Positions 34,304 through 45,835 of a stretch of DNA of 64,000 nt are shown here, in pieces; position 1 is the first letter of the stretch; each line of letters opens with the position of its first letter. The stretch is from Protea cynaroides (lineage: Eukaryota; Streptophyta; Magnoliopsida; Proteales; Proteaceae), in contig CM053267.1 of assembly GCA_028583415.1 (NCBI GenBank), positions 51,660,914-51,724,913 on the forward strand, read 5' to 3'. The notes below the pieces were generated by a model. The model was not told the DNA's origin. It saw only the letters and a program-made list of their open reading frames with translations, and did no database searches. Both the position numbers and the translations under genes were made by a program.

Positions 34304-36259
34304 GGAAAAGGAGAAGGAGCTAGGAAGAAGAAGAAGGTGCCGCCATTACCGTTCGACGAAGCTCACGCTACGCCAGTCAACGGTAAGTGTTTTAACTATT
34401 CTTCTTATCCTATGTTAGTTGTGTGGGTGGGTCAATACCATGCAAAGTAGGTATTGATCTAAAACCCTAAATTGGCCAATAAACCCTAAGTTGTCGTCAA
34501 ACCCTAGATTTGAGTTTCGAGATGATATTCATCGAAGCAAGACTCGAATGAGTTGGGGATAACTCTAACACTAAGTTTAGACTTAGAATGGATAGGAGAA
34601 ACCTTGGAAATCCATGGAGGATGATCGACGGCAGTCGAAAAACCCATGTATGGTCTTCCGGAGACATACCAGTCGACTATACCGGTTGCACATAGTGCGA
34701 CCGGTATGTTGCCACCGGTATCCCTCGGGTGGCTGGTCTGTGGGGACCGGCTGACCATATCGGTCGCCAGTCTTACCCACAGAGCTGCGACCGGTATGTT
34801 GCCACCGGTCAGCTCTGTGAGGGTATTTTGTAACCATGTTGGTTCCCGACCAACATGAAACCCTAAGCAATGTATTCTAATGAAACTCAAATAATATTGT
34901 AGGACTTTGTGACATATCGTTTGGATCTTGCGACGTGGAGCAAGTTATTGAACGAGCGTCAGGTAAGGGAATCTGACATAAACCTAATAATTAATGGATA
35001 ATAAATTGTTGTTAATCACCTGATTATATGAGATGTGTTGTTTGTGCATATTTACATGCCATCCTTTACTTTCAGTTATTATTACTATTCATGCATTGAT
35101 AGGATGTGATTGTTAGGCATGTGATTGTTTTCGTTAGTGTGTGGAGTGGGGCATGGGCCTGGGATCGCTTTTCACATTAGCACCTTTTGTAGTATTCTGT
35201 CTTAACATGCTTGGTACGGGTGGGGTATCAGGGAAAGGTCGTGGTACGGTGGTCTCCGATATTGATGTTGGCCTGGCCATTGTTATGTGGCACTGTGGTC
35301 TCCGAGTCGACGCTGGCTTGTCCACGATGCTTTAGCTCTATCTCTATGCCGTAGGGAGTTATGTTGGGATAGGGTCTACCTGCGTTATGTTTCTATCCTA
35401 GTGAGTTAGTTGCGGATAGGGCATCAGGGGAGGTGTGGGAATGCCTTAGATCTATCTCTATGCCGTAGACGGCTGTACTGGGATAGAGCATACATTGATG
35501 ACATATAGGATTGGTTAGTTGCGAGCCCAGTTTGATGAGCCCCGGCCGTAGGGGGCTTAGGTACCTGGTATGGGTAGAGTATCAGGGGAGGTACGTGGGT
35601 ATCTTAGCTCTATCTCTATTCCATGATGGGTGCATGTGGGCCAATGGGGGTGTGATCCATGAGGTGCCACACACTCGTGTATAGATGTGCGGGGGCCACC
35701 AAACCTTTCTATAGCACATTGCAAACTTAAACCAGACCACAACATAAAATTGATTGTTACTCATGCATAATATTGTGAAACTGTTTGATTGCCTTACTGA
35801 GCTGTGTTGTGAGCTCACCCTTTGTACGTACATTGTTTTTAGATGTTGATGCAGGTTACACTGTTGACGACTACGTGAACGCTCCTGCGTATGGAGGTGT
35901 TGCTGCTCTGTATGTGCAAGCAGGAGAGGACGAGCATGACGCTTCATGCGAGTGCTCTTTCTGCGTGTACCTTTGATCGGATTTTATTTATTTCTTTCAG
36001 TTATTTTTGGATGGATTAAATGGATGTACGAATATTCTTTTATGTGTTTGAATTTGGATAATTGAATATTATTTAAATTATCAATAGATACTCAGTTCAT
36101 TTTATTTAAAGTCTTCCGCTGTATATTTATATTCTGATTGTGGTTATGTATAATGGTTTGTATGAACGAACACGGCCTATTCGAGATCCTGGTGTGAACC
36201 GTTGGTTCAATGGCGGTTCACTCACACCATTCTGGTTGGATCAGAATTGGGGTGTGACA
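34304..36259 (+). repeat. LTR 2 (5' LTR of element 2, 5'-truncated)
   Basis: Corresponds to LTR 3 from about 41779 to its end; the first 368 bp or so, including the TATA region, are missing. Ends GGTGTGACA. The join with element 1 shares TGG, a three-base microhomology. Confidence 0.85.
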
Positions 36260-36578
36260 ACTTGGTATCAGAGCTCTCGGGCTCTGTTCCAACAAACCAT
36301 ATTGCACTTAACTGAGTCGATGAACTGAGTTAGGAAAAATAAAAAATCTTAATACAAACGCACCCTAAGCATTGTTTGATACCTGAGACGGACTAAGAAA
36401 GAGAATAATATATACTATGTTAAATATGAAACTTAACATGTGCACATACACTAGTTAGGAAAAACCTTGAAACTTTCAATAACTAAGAAAATTAGTATCT
36501 GATAAATAGTACTACAGGGTACGGTCCACGAACCGGACAGTTACCTATTATATGTAAAACAGTCATGAGTAAGTGAAA

Positions 36579-37420
36579 GAAAATCATGGGGTAGGGGGCT
36601 TAGGAGGTATAGGGTCCGCTATATCATAGTCTCGCTCGTAAGTGACCCTGAGCCAGTGCACCTGATCCTGTGTGACTCGGAGGCTGCGAGTCAACTGTGC
36701 TAAGTCACGGCTAATCTCCCGCTGAGCGTCCCTGAGCTCCATAAACATACCCATCACTGAGTCGGGAGGAGGCTGAGTTGGTCCAGCTGTGGGGACAGAT
36801 GGTGGTGGTGCAGGTGCAGGCTATGGGGCAGGCACTGGTGCTTCCCCAGCCATATCGTCATCATCGTCATCACCCATCTCTGCCGCATAGGCCGCATTGG
36901 CCGCGGCTGCTGCTGCTGCTGCCGCTGCTACTCTCCCAAGTGGACGAGGGCGAGCCTCCAACTCGTCGTCACTAACCGGCAGATCGACCATCTGCATCCT
37001 CTGAATAGCATCCCAGTCAATGTCGGATGTCATGGTATCCTCAACAGATATCTCATCTCTCATGCTCACACCCAGGCGACTAAGAAGGAAAGTGACGAGA
37101 CGGCCGTATGGGAGGTTGCTGGCCCGATCGGCCACAGCCGCACGATGCATGGTCCTGATGATGAGATAGGGAAGTGAGATCCGCTCCCCTGTGCAGACGC
37201 AATAGGTGACGTACTGGGTGAGCTGGGACAACTCACTATAGTGGCCGCTCTGTGGCACGATGTTATGTTGAATGATGCGACTGTAGACCCGAGGTATAGG
37301 TCTCAGGCTAGCCGCCTTCATGGGAGCTCCAGGGTTCAGTATCTGATGAGCTATCTCCCGGCGCAGGTCCTCAGTCAGGTAGCCCTTCGCTTTGGGAGAG
37401 CACATATTGGGTCTGGACAA
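36579..37420 (-). pseudogene. Antisense ORF of element 2 (aORF)
   Basis: A 199-codon frame (36821-37420) begins at an ATG near the gag junction: PKAKGYLTEDLRREIAHQIL, RVYSRIIQHNIVPQSGHYSE, ISLPYLIIRTM, GRLVTFLLSRLGVSMRDEI, then an Ala run and Asp run. This resembles the ORFs annotated as putative plant transposon proteins (retrotransposon-associated accessory ORFs). After a stop at 36821-36823 the frame continues into AQREISRDLAQLTRSL and ends PPKPPTP, shared with element 1. The N terminus is cut by fusion with gag at about 37396-37408. Function unknown. It lies antisense between primer site and gag. Confidence 0.6.
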
Positions 37421-37776
37421 GAAGATCTATAATGAGGCTGTGTAGGTTGCGAGGGTGATAGAGTCCAGTCAGAGGGATAACTTCTTTGCTCAGAACAGAG
37501 GAGTGAAGAGACCCGCTAGTGCGAGTTCGGGTGGCGGTAATACTAGACCATTCCGCCCATACAGGGCTCCGACTGCTGCTGTACCTGCGAGAAACAACCC
37601 GGCACCACCTGTGCCACAGTTCGCTGGACACAACCCAAATATCAAATGTTATAACTGTCAGCAGCTGGGACATGTCTCAAGGAACTGCACTCTACCTAAG
37701 AAGCAACCTCCCCAGCAAGGAAAAGTGTATGCGGTCACCACTGAAGAGGCAGCCGCATCACCGGATGTGGTCACTG
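37396..37776 (+). pseudogene. Element 2 gag remnant with intact zinc knuckle
   Basis: Only the C-terminal third of gag remains, from the residues corresponding to REHILGLDK. A TAG (37441-37443) replaces the Gln codon of EAVQVA. The zinc knuckle CYNCQQLGHVSRNC keeps all four ligands, unlike element 1. Upstream is the antisense ORF; the join shares AGAGCA with both parents. The exon ends at the GT donor at 37777. Confidence 0.75.
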
Positions 37777-37868
37777 GTATGACTCTATTCCTTACTATTT
37801 GTCTTACTTTTTCATTGAGTGTATGCGCATATAGAACTAAGGGATAACAAAAAAAAAAAAAAATTTAG
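37777..37868 (+). other. Putative gag-pol intron of element 2 (92 nt)
   Basis: Begins GTATGACT, has AACTAAG near 37837, and ends AAATTTAG after an A-run. Splicing joins VVTG to NVAGIPAR in frame exactly as in element 1, while the unspliced frame stops at a TAA before the A-run. Length differs by 13 nt between copies, so the reading frame through it is not conserved but the splice signals are. Confidence 0.6.
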
Positions 37869-40800
37869 GAATTGTAAATGTAGCTGGTATACCCGCCAGA
37901 GTATTATTTGACTCTGGGGCCACACACTCCTTTGTTTCTATTTCTTTTGGGAAGCGAATGAAATTACCAATCAAGCATTTAAACCCAAGCTTGATAGTTC
38001 GCTCTCCACTAGGAGTCGAAGTGGCTTTGACCGAATATTATGGACCATGTACTGTATGTATTGAGGGCCGAGACTTAGAAGTAAGCCTAGTACTACTTGA
38101 GATGGCAGACTTTGATGTCATCTTGGGAATGGATTGGCTAGGCCGTCATTCGACCGTCCTTTTATGTGGTGAAAAAAAGCTTGTGCTTATTGACAAAGAG
38201 GGAAGGGAGTATAGTTTCGCTGGGATCAAGCTATCTAGGAAGCGGAAGCTGATTCTCTCCGCCCTAAAAGCCATGCGATGCTTAGAGAAAGGGGGAGTGG
38301 GGTATCTAGTATCTGTAGTCGACATCACGGCGGAGTCACTCAAGATGGAAGATATAGATGTGGTTCGAGAGTTCCCAGATGTATTTCCAGAGGAGCTTCC
38401 AGGCTCACCGTCGGACAGGGCTACAGAATTTGTAATAGATCTTATGCCAGGTTCGGCGCCGGTGTCCAAAGCACCATACAGGATGGCCCCTACCGAGTTA
38501 AAGGAGTTGAAGACCCAGTTACAAGAATTGTTGGATAAGGGCTTCATACGACCTAGTATATCACCTTGGGGAGCACCGGTATTATTTGTCAAGAAGAAAG
38601 ATGGAAGTGTACGGCTATGTATTGACTATCGTAAGCTGAACAAGTTGACGATCAAGAATCGGTATCCTTTGCCTAGAATCGATGATTTGTTTGACCAGTT
38701 ACAGGGTGCAAAGGTTTTCTCGAAGATTGATCTCCGATCGGGGTATCACCGACTGAAGATCAAGGCCGGAGATATTCCGAAAACTGCTTTCAGAATGAGG
38801 TACGGGCATTATGAGTTCCTAGTTATGTCTTTCGGGTTGACCAATGCTCCAGCGTCGTTCATGGAACTGGTGAACCGAGTGTTCCATGATATGTTGGACA
38901 CTTCGGTTATCGTATTCATCGATGACATATTGATCTACTCTAAAGACATGGAGACTCATACATCGCACTTGAGGGCAGCCCTACAACGGCTGAGACAGGA
39001 GAAGCTTTATGCCAAGTTCAAGAAGTGTGAGTTTTGGCTGACGGAAATGGCCTTCTTGGGCCATGTAGTATCTGGAGACGGTATCAAGGTTGATCCAAGT
39101 AAGATAGCTGCTATAGTAGAATGGGAAGCACCGAAATCTATTGCGGAGATTCGTAGTTTCCTTGGGTTGGCTGGTTATTATAGAAGATTCGTGGAAGATT
39201 ACTCCAGGATCGCTGTTCCACTCACCAGATTGACCAAGAAGGGAGAGAAATTTTTATGGACAGATGAGTGTGAGAAGTGTTTTCAGACTTTGAAGTCAAG
39301 ACTTGTCTCTGCACCGATCTTGACCATCCCAGAACCAAGCGTACCGTTTATTTTATATACGGATGCTTCGGGGTTGGGTATCGGGTGTGTATTGATGCAA
39401 GGAGAACATGTGATTGCTTACGCATCAAGACAGTTAAAGGAGCATGAGAAGAACTATCCTACGCATGACTTGGAGCTAGCAGCGGCTATACATGCAATCA
39501 AGACTTGGAGACACTACCTGTACGGTGAGAAGTTTCAGATCAAGTCAGATCACAAGAGCTTAACTTATCTTTTTACTCAGAAGGATCTGAATATGAGACA
39601 GAGGAGATGGCTGGAATTGTTAAAAGATTATGATTGTGACATTCAGTATCATCTGGGTAAAGCAAATGTTGTGGCTGACGCCTTAAGCAGAAAGTGGGCA
39701 TCGAAACCTGAGGCTGGACCAAGTACAAATGCTGCATTATGTGCCGCAGCCTCTAGTTCAATCGAAGGTGATGAAGAACAAATATTTGAAACTGCAGAAG
39801 ATCCAGTTGAGCAAGGCTTGATTCATAAGTTCACTATGATGTTCGCCGCATTGAAGATCTCACCGGATCTAGTTGATGAAGTCAAGGTAGCAATCGTACA
39901 GGATCCATATCTCAAGACAGTGCAAGAAGACTTAGAGAAGGGTACGAGCAATCCTGACTTTACCTTGGATTCAGACAAGGTACTCAGGTATCGTGGACGG
40001 TTATGTATACCTGAGAGTGAAGACTGCGATATCAGAGATCGAGTTATGACTGAAACTCATTACACTCCATATTCGGTACATCCAGGAAGTACCAAGATGT
40101 ATCATGATCTAAGAAGACTATATTGGTGGAGGGGTATGAAGGCTGATATAGCTCGCTTCGTGTTCCAGTGTTTGAATTGCCAACAAGTTAAAGCAGAAAG
40201 ACAGAGACCCGCAGGTTTACTACAGCCATTACCGGAACCTGCATGGAAGTGGGATTGCATCACTATGGATTTCGTCACTGGCTTACCTTTGACACCAAGG
40301 TCAGTGGATGCAGTTTGGGTTATAGTAGATTGACTCACCAAGACAGCTCGATTTATTGCGGTCAGACCTCAGTATACCATGGAGAAGCTGGCCAAGTTAT
40401 ATGTGGATAATATAGTCAGACTTCATGGCGTTCCAGAGAGTATAGTATCTGACAGAGATCCTCGTTTTACATCAAAGTTCTGGGAAGGATTACAGAAAGC
40501 TATGGGAACGAAGTTGAAGTTCAGTACAGCTTTTCACCCTCAGACGGACGGACAGTCCGAGCGAACTATTCAAATTTTGGAAGATATGCTCCGAGCTTGT
40601 GCAATAGATTTCAAGGGAGCTTGGGATGAGAAGCTATCACTTATCGAGTTCGCTTACAACAACAGTTATCAGGCTACAATTCAGATGGCCCCATATGAAG
40701 CACTCTATGGGAAGAAGTGTCGTACACCCCTGTTATGGAACGAGGTGGGGGAAAGAAGAATTGTAGGACCGGAGTTTGTTGAAGAAACTTGCCGAGTGAT

Positions 40801-41344
40801 TGATCAGATCAAAGAGAGAGTAAAGACAGCTCAAGTTCGACAGAAGCACTATGCGGATAATCGACGTCGAGATCTGGAGTTTGCAGTGGGTGACAAAGTA
40901 TTCTTGAAGGTATCACCGGTGCGAGGCTTGAAACGGTTTGGTAAGAAGGGAAAGCTTTGCCCCAGGTATGTGGGACCATATGAGATATTGAACCGACGTG
41001 GTAATGTAGCATATCAATTGGCTCTACCACCATCTATGTCCAGCGTTCATAACGTGTTCCACGTATCATTACTGAAGAAGTATGTCAGAGATCCATCGCA
41101 CATCTTGACCGCTGATCCCCCAGACTTGACTGAAGACTTAACTTTCGAAGTAGTGCCTGTAATGCTCTCGAGTCAAAAATTTCAGCAACTTCGAACCAAG
41201 GATATCCATTATGTGAAGGTGCATTGGAGAAGCCAAAATGTGGAGGAAATTACTTGGGAAGAAGAGAGCGCGATGAGGAAGGAGTACCCTAACCTTTTCG
41301 ACGATCAAGGTACGTTCAAATTTCGAGGCCGAAATTTCTTTTAA
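37869..41344 (+). pseudogene. Element 2 pol: PR-RT-RNase H-integrase-chromodomain
   Basis: Domains in order: protease FDSGATHSF (about 37906); RT with WGAPVLFVKKKDGS, FGLTNAPASFM and VFIDDILIYSKD (about 38920); RNase H beginning ILYTDASGLGIGCVL with later Glu and Asp; integrase zinc finger (two His in THYTPYSVHPGS, then CLNCQQ); catalytic Asp in MDFVTGLPL and VSDRDPRF, Glu in SERTIQILEDML; and a C-terminal chromodomain-like part ending VEEITWEEESAMRKEYPNLF. One in-frame TGA (40331-40333) follows VWVIVD, in place of the usual Arg codon (CGA to TGA, a typical methyl-CpG change). All other motifs look intact. Tekay/Del assignment is by domain order and PPT style. Confidence 0.9.
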
Positions 41345-41410
41345 GGGTGGGGGAGTTGTAGAACCTACACGCAAATTTCGGGACAAAATTTCTTTTAAGG
41401 GTGGTGGAGT
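41317..41410 (+). promoter_or_regulatory. Duplicated polypurine tract before LTR 3
   Basis: Two tandem units, 55 bp apart, each contain AAATTTC, TTCTTTTAAGGGTGG and GAGTTGTA. The first is followed by GAACCTACACG, a variant LTR start; the second by the true LTR 3 start at 41411. The PPT would prime plus-strand DNA synthesis. Confidence 0.75.
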
Positions 41411-43730
41411 TGTAAGACCTGCACTCCGTAAACCTGGTCTAAACCTTGGTTTTGTGTCGTGACAGGTCTTCCGATCATCATCGGGCCAGACGGGACGAGC
41501 GGATGACAACCAGGTACGAAATCGGACCAAAGACGACCAATTAAACCTGATTTTAGGTTGACCGGTCGATGGTACCGGTCGATCGGTACGGCCTGCGCAG
41601 CTATGTGCGGGAATCTAGAAATTGACTTCTGAGGGTCCCACTTTCCTGATTTTGAATCCTAGAAGTTTCCTAATCCTAGTAGGGTTACTAAACCCTAAAT
41701 CTAGCCTATAAATACACCCTTATACCTCCTCAAATCATTTCCATTGTCTCTCACAAACCCTAGAGAAGAGAAAGAGGTGGAAAAGGAGAAGGAGCTAGGA
41801 AGAAGAAGAAGGTGCTGCCATTACCGTTCGACGAAGCTCACGCTACGCCAGTCAACGGTAAGTGTTTTAACTATTCTTCTTATCCTATGTTAGTTGTGTG
41901 GGTGGGTCAATACCATGCAAAGTAGGTATTGATCTAAAACCCTAAATTGGCCAATAAACCCTAAGTTGTCGTCAAACCCTAGATTTGAGTTTCGAGATGA
42001 TATTCATCGAAGCAAGACTCGAATGAGTTGAAGATAACTCTAACTCCAAGTTTAGACTTAGAATAGATAGGAGAAACCTTAGAAATCCATGGAGGATGAT
42101 CGACGACAGTCGAAAAACCCATGTATGGTCTTCCGGAGACATACCGGTCGACTATACCGGTTGCACATAGTGCGACCGGTATGTTGCCACCGGTATCCCT
42201 CGGGAAGCTGGTCTGTGGGGATCGGTTGACCATACCGGTCGCCAGTCTTCCCCACAGAGCTGCGACCGGTATGTTGCCACCGGTCAGCTCTGTGAGGGTA
42301 TTTTGTAACCATGTTGGTTCCCGACCAACATGAAACCCTAAGCAATGTATTCTAATGAAACTCAAATAATATTGTAGGACTTTGTGACATATCGTTTGGA
42401 TCTTGCGACGTGGAGCAAGTTATCGAACGAGCGTTAGGTAAGGGAATCTGACCTAAACCTAAAAATTAATGGACAGTAAATTATTGTTAATCACTTAATT
42501 ATATGAGATGTGTTGTTTGTGCATATTCACATGCCATCCTTTACTTTCAGTTATTATTACTGTTCATGCATTGATAGGATGTGATTGTTAGGCATGTGAT
42601 TGTTTTCGTTAGTGTGTGGAGTGGGGCATGGGCCTGGGATCGCTCTTCACATTAGCACCTTTTGTAGTATTCTGTCTTAACATGCTTGGTACAAGTGGGG
42701 TATCAGGGGAAGGTCGTGGTACGATGGTCTCCGATATTGATGTTGGCCTGGCCATTGTTATGTGGCACTGTGGTCTCCGAGTCGATGCTGGCTTCTCCAC
42801 GATGCTTTAGCTCTATCTCTATGCCGTAGGGAGTTATGTTGGGATAGGGTCTACCTGCGTTATGTTTCTATCCTAGTGAGTTAGTTGCGGATAGGGCATC
42901 AGGGGAGGTGTGGGAATGCCTTAGCTCTATCTCTATGCCATAGACGGCTGTGCTGGGATAGAGCATACATTGATGACATATAGGATTGGTTAGTTGCGAG
43001 CCCAGTTTGCGAGCCCTGGCCAGTAGGGGCTTAGGTACTGGTATGGGTAGAGTATCAGGGGAGGTACGTAGGTATCTTAGCTCTATCTCTATTCCATGAT
43101 GGGTGCATGTGGGCCAATGGGGGTGTGATCCATGAGGTGCCACACACTCGTGTATAGAGGTGCGGGGGCCACCAAACCTTTCTATAGCACATTGCAAACT
43201 TAAACCAGACCACAACATAAAATTGATTGTTACTCATGCATAATATTGTAAAACTGTTTGATTGCCTTACTGAGCTGTGTTGTGAGCTCACCCTTTGAAC
43301 GTACATTGTTTTTAGATGTTGATGCAGGTTACACTGTTGACGACTACGTGAACGCTCCGACGTATGGAGGTGTTGCTGCTCTGGATGTGCAAGCAGGAGA
43401 GGACGAGCATGACGCTTCATGCGAGTGCTCTTTCTGCGTGTACCTTTGATCGGATTTTATTTATTTCTTTCAGTTATTTTCGGATGGATTAAATGGATGT
43501 ACGAATTATTTTATGTGTTTGAATTTGGATAATTGAATATTATTTAAATTATCAATAGATACTCAGTTCATTCTATTTAAAGTCTTCCGTTGTATATTTA
43601 TATTCTGATTGTGGTTATGTGTAATGGTTTGTATGAACGGACACGGCCTATTCGAGATCCTGGTGTGAACTGTTGGTTCAATGGCGGTTTACTCACACCA
43701 TTCTGGTTGGATCGGAATTGGGGTGTGACA
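41411..43730 (+). repeat. LTR 3 (3' LTR of element 2)
   Basis: 2320 bp, TGTAAGACCTG to GGTGTGACA; TATAAATA at 41707-41714. Contains the same candidate splice donor (GTAAGTG, 41858) and acceptor (ATTGTAG, ending 42377) as LTR 1 and LTR 2. Confidence 0.9.
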
Positions 43731-44144
43731 TAAAAGGTATGAACGAACCGTGTTGAGTTCTAAGGAGACAAAAGAGGTACCTGAAAAATACAACCATAAA
43801 AGCCAAAGATATTAGATTCAGAGGCAAACACAAAAACAGAGACAGAAATAGATCTAAGGAGTGCTGAAACGACACAGGTTCAGAGAAATAGTTTTGTTTC
43901 TCATGGAAGGGAAGGCCAACGACGGCGTTTTGTAGGAAACGCTGCCATCTATAATATTAGCAATATCTATGGCAGCTGCATTTTTGTGTCTCCCGCTGGT
44001 GGACTTGACTCTGCCTATGTCAATCCGAATTCGGCTTGTCTCAAGTTGACTTTGAACTTGGGACTTGCCAGTGATTGTTAGATGGCCGCCACATGGCGGT
44101 TTTGAGATCCAACGGGTTTTTGTAAAGTTGGAGTAAAAGAGTTA
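43731..44144. other. Flank right of the Gypsy block
   Basis: No gene recognised. ACGGCGTTTTGTAGGAAACG (about 43923) pairs, inverted, with sequence near 45860. Confidence 0.35.
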
Positions 44145-44446
44145 ATGAGTGATATTGTAGGGAGTCTTTATATCTGCATCTCAACTACTCTCCTTCTTCT
44201 TTGCAACCTAATATACTTGGGAGAATATCCATTAATTGTAGTCCTAGTAGAAAGCAGCGGTTGTTGCTGGAGGACGTGGTTGAGAATCAGGATCACTACC
44301 ACCACCCTCATCCTCATCCTCACCAAAGCAATGTGTATGTTCTCCAACTCGACATCCAGGTTCCATCCGGTTGTAACAATCTAAACTCCCAAGTTTCATT
44401 TCCGCTTTCCTTGTTTCATCTTTGTCTCTCTTTCCTTCTTTATTGA
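44145..44446 (+). other. Open exon-like stretch, product unknown
   Basis: About 80 codons (44201-44446) read SPSRKQRLLLEDVVENQD, a His/Pro repeat of HPHPHPH type, then SNVYVLQLDIQVPSGCNN. It reads more like protein than random sequence but I recognise no family and see no flanking exons. It may be another captured fragment. Confidence 0.25.
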
Positions 44447-44835
44447 TCGAAGTTGTGAAAAATGAAAAGAAAGAACAGAAATACGAAGGTATCCGAAACT
44501 GTTCAACCTATGTGAATTCCGTGGATGAGAGGGAAAAACGCACAGAACCAAATAAGGGAGAACAGAAGAGCCGAAGCATTTAGCTAACCCCAAAAATTAT
44601 CCAAAATCGATGTCGGAACTCGGAAGACGGATTTGTACTAGAGAGAAATAGAGAAACTATAAGCGATTGATATGTGAGATAATGGAAAAGCTCAACAATA
44701 GAAGCTACATTTACCTAATTACCTATCAGCTTTTAAGGCTGTTGAATTTCTTTAAAATTAGCTAAATCTGCAAGAAAAAAGAAGATTGCAGAGAATAGTA
44801 AGGATGAATCAATTCAATTTCTCAAGCCGAGAAAT

Positions 44836-45835
44836 TGTCGATCGGGGCCACTTCTCGACTTTGTTTTGTTCTTCGTCTTCTCCTTCCCTCCTCCATGGTC
44901 GTGGACTTGAGGTTCCAGGGGAGGGTAGAAACAGAACTCCCTACATTATCTCTCATTAACTCTCTTTGTTCCAACTTTACAAACAACCGTTGGATCTCAG
45001 AACCGCCACATGGCAACCATTCAACAATCACTGGCAAGTCTGAAGTTCAAAGTGAACTTGAGACGAGCCGAATCCATGTCAATCCTGACCCGCATGTCAG
45101 CCCTCCAGTGAGTAGTCCTATTCTGAACCCTTCTCCTAACCCTCCAACTGGCTTTTCCGATTCTATGATATCCTTTTTGAGACTTTGAGGACCAATAAAG
45201 CTACTCGAGGCATGGATTTTGACTTGGATCGTGCTTTGCCCCTTGTGCCCTCGATCGAGCCAATCCCCAACCTGCTTGTGGACCGGCATGATCTCTCCAT
45301 GCCCCTGGAATTGTCCCCGCTGGCTTCCATCCATGACCTTTCCCAGTCTGCTAGGGATGACAAAGATGATGGCTTTCTCCGTGAAGACTCGTGGTATGCT
45401 AAATCGAACGATTGTAGACTTCAATACTCTTCCTTGGATGAAGAGAGACTGGAAGTGGAATGACTTGCTAGAAAGAATTCCACCTTTTCTTCTGCTAAAC
45501 CCAAGGCTAAAATCATGAAGTTTGGATGCCATGAATCCCTATACAATTTCTATGTTGAGGATCCGTCTGGCATTAACCTTATGATAGACTAGAATGGGGT
45601 TTCAATTTCGGAGGAAGAAATTCGTAAATTGTAGCGTTATTTCTTGATGTCTTTTCAGTTGGTTCGACTAGTTGTTTGCTTTCCCTTAAATGGGATCTAG
45701 ATTTTACATAGTTTCCTTCAGTGGAGAGGTGCTTGGTCTGGGGCATTATTGTTTTTTCATTTGATTGTGCTCTCTTTTTTCTTTGGGTTTTAATCAAATC
45801 ATCCAATTTGCTCAAAAAAAAAAAAAAAAAAAAAA
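44836..45835 (+). mobile_element. Degraded LINE-like (L1) 3' fragment with poly-A
   Basis: Pro/Ser-rich frames (NPDPHVSPPVSSPILNPSPN near 45076) shift frame repeatedly, then a non-coding end with GGGTTTTAATCAAATCATCC leads into about 23 A residues at 45811-45833. This is the style of plant L1 3' ends. No reverse transcriptase is present, so it is internally deleted or 5'-truncated and rearranged. No target duplication found. Confidence 0.4.

Larger units (their letters stand above)
34304..43730 (+). mobile_element. Gypsy (Tekay/Del-like chromovirus) element 2
   Basis: 5'-truncated LTR 2, primer site, antisense ORF, remnant gag, protease-RT-RNase H-integrase with chromodomain, doubled polypurine tract and full LTR 3. 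LTR 2 and LTR 3 are nearly identical over shared parts, so they pair. No 5-bp target duplication links the outer ends (TGGGG before LTR 1, TAAAA after LTR 3), fitting a recombined compound. Not autonomous: gag is mostly missing and pol has a stop. Confidence 0.85.

Noticed and set aside
29043..43730. Endogenous plant pararetrovirus
   Set aside because: LTRs, tRNA-Met primer site, PPT and integrase with chromodomain-like end identify Ty3/Gypsy retrotransposons; no movement or coat protein domains.
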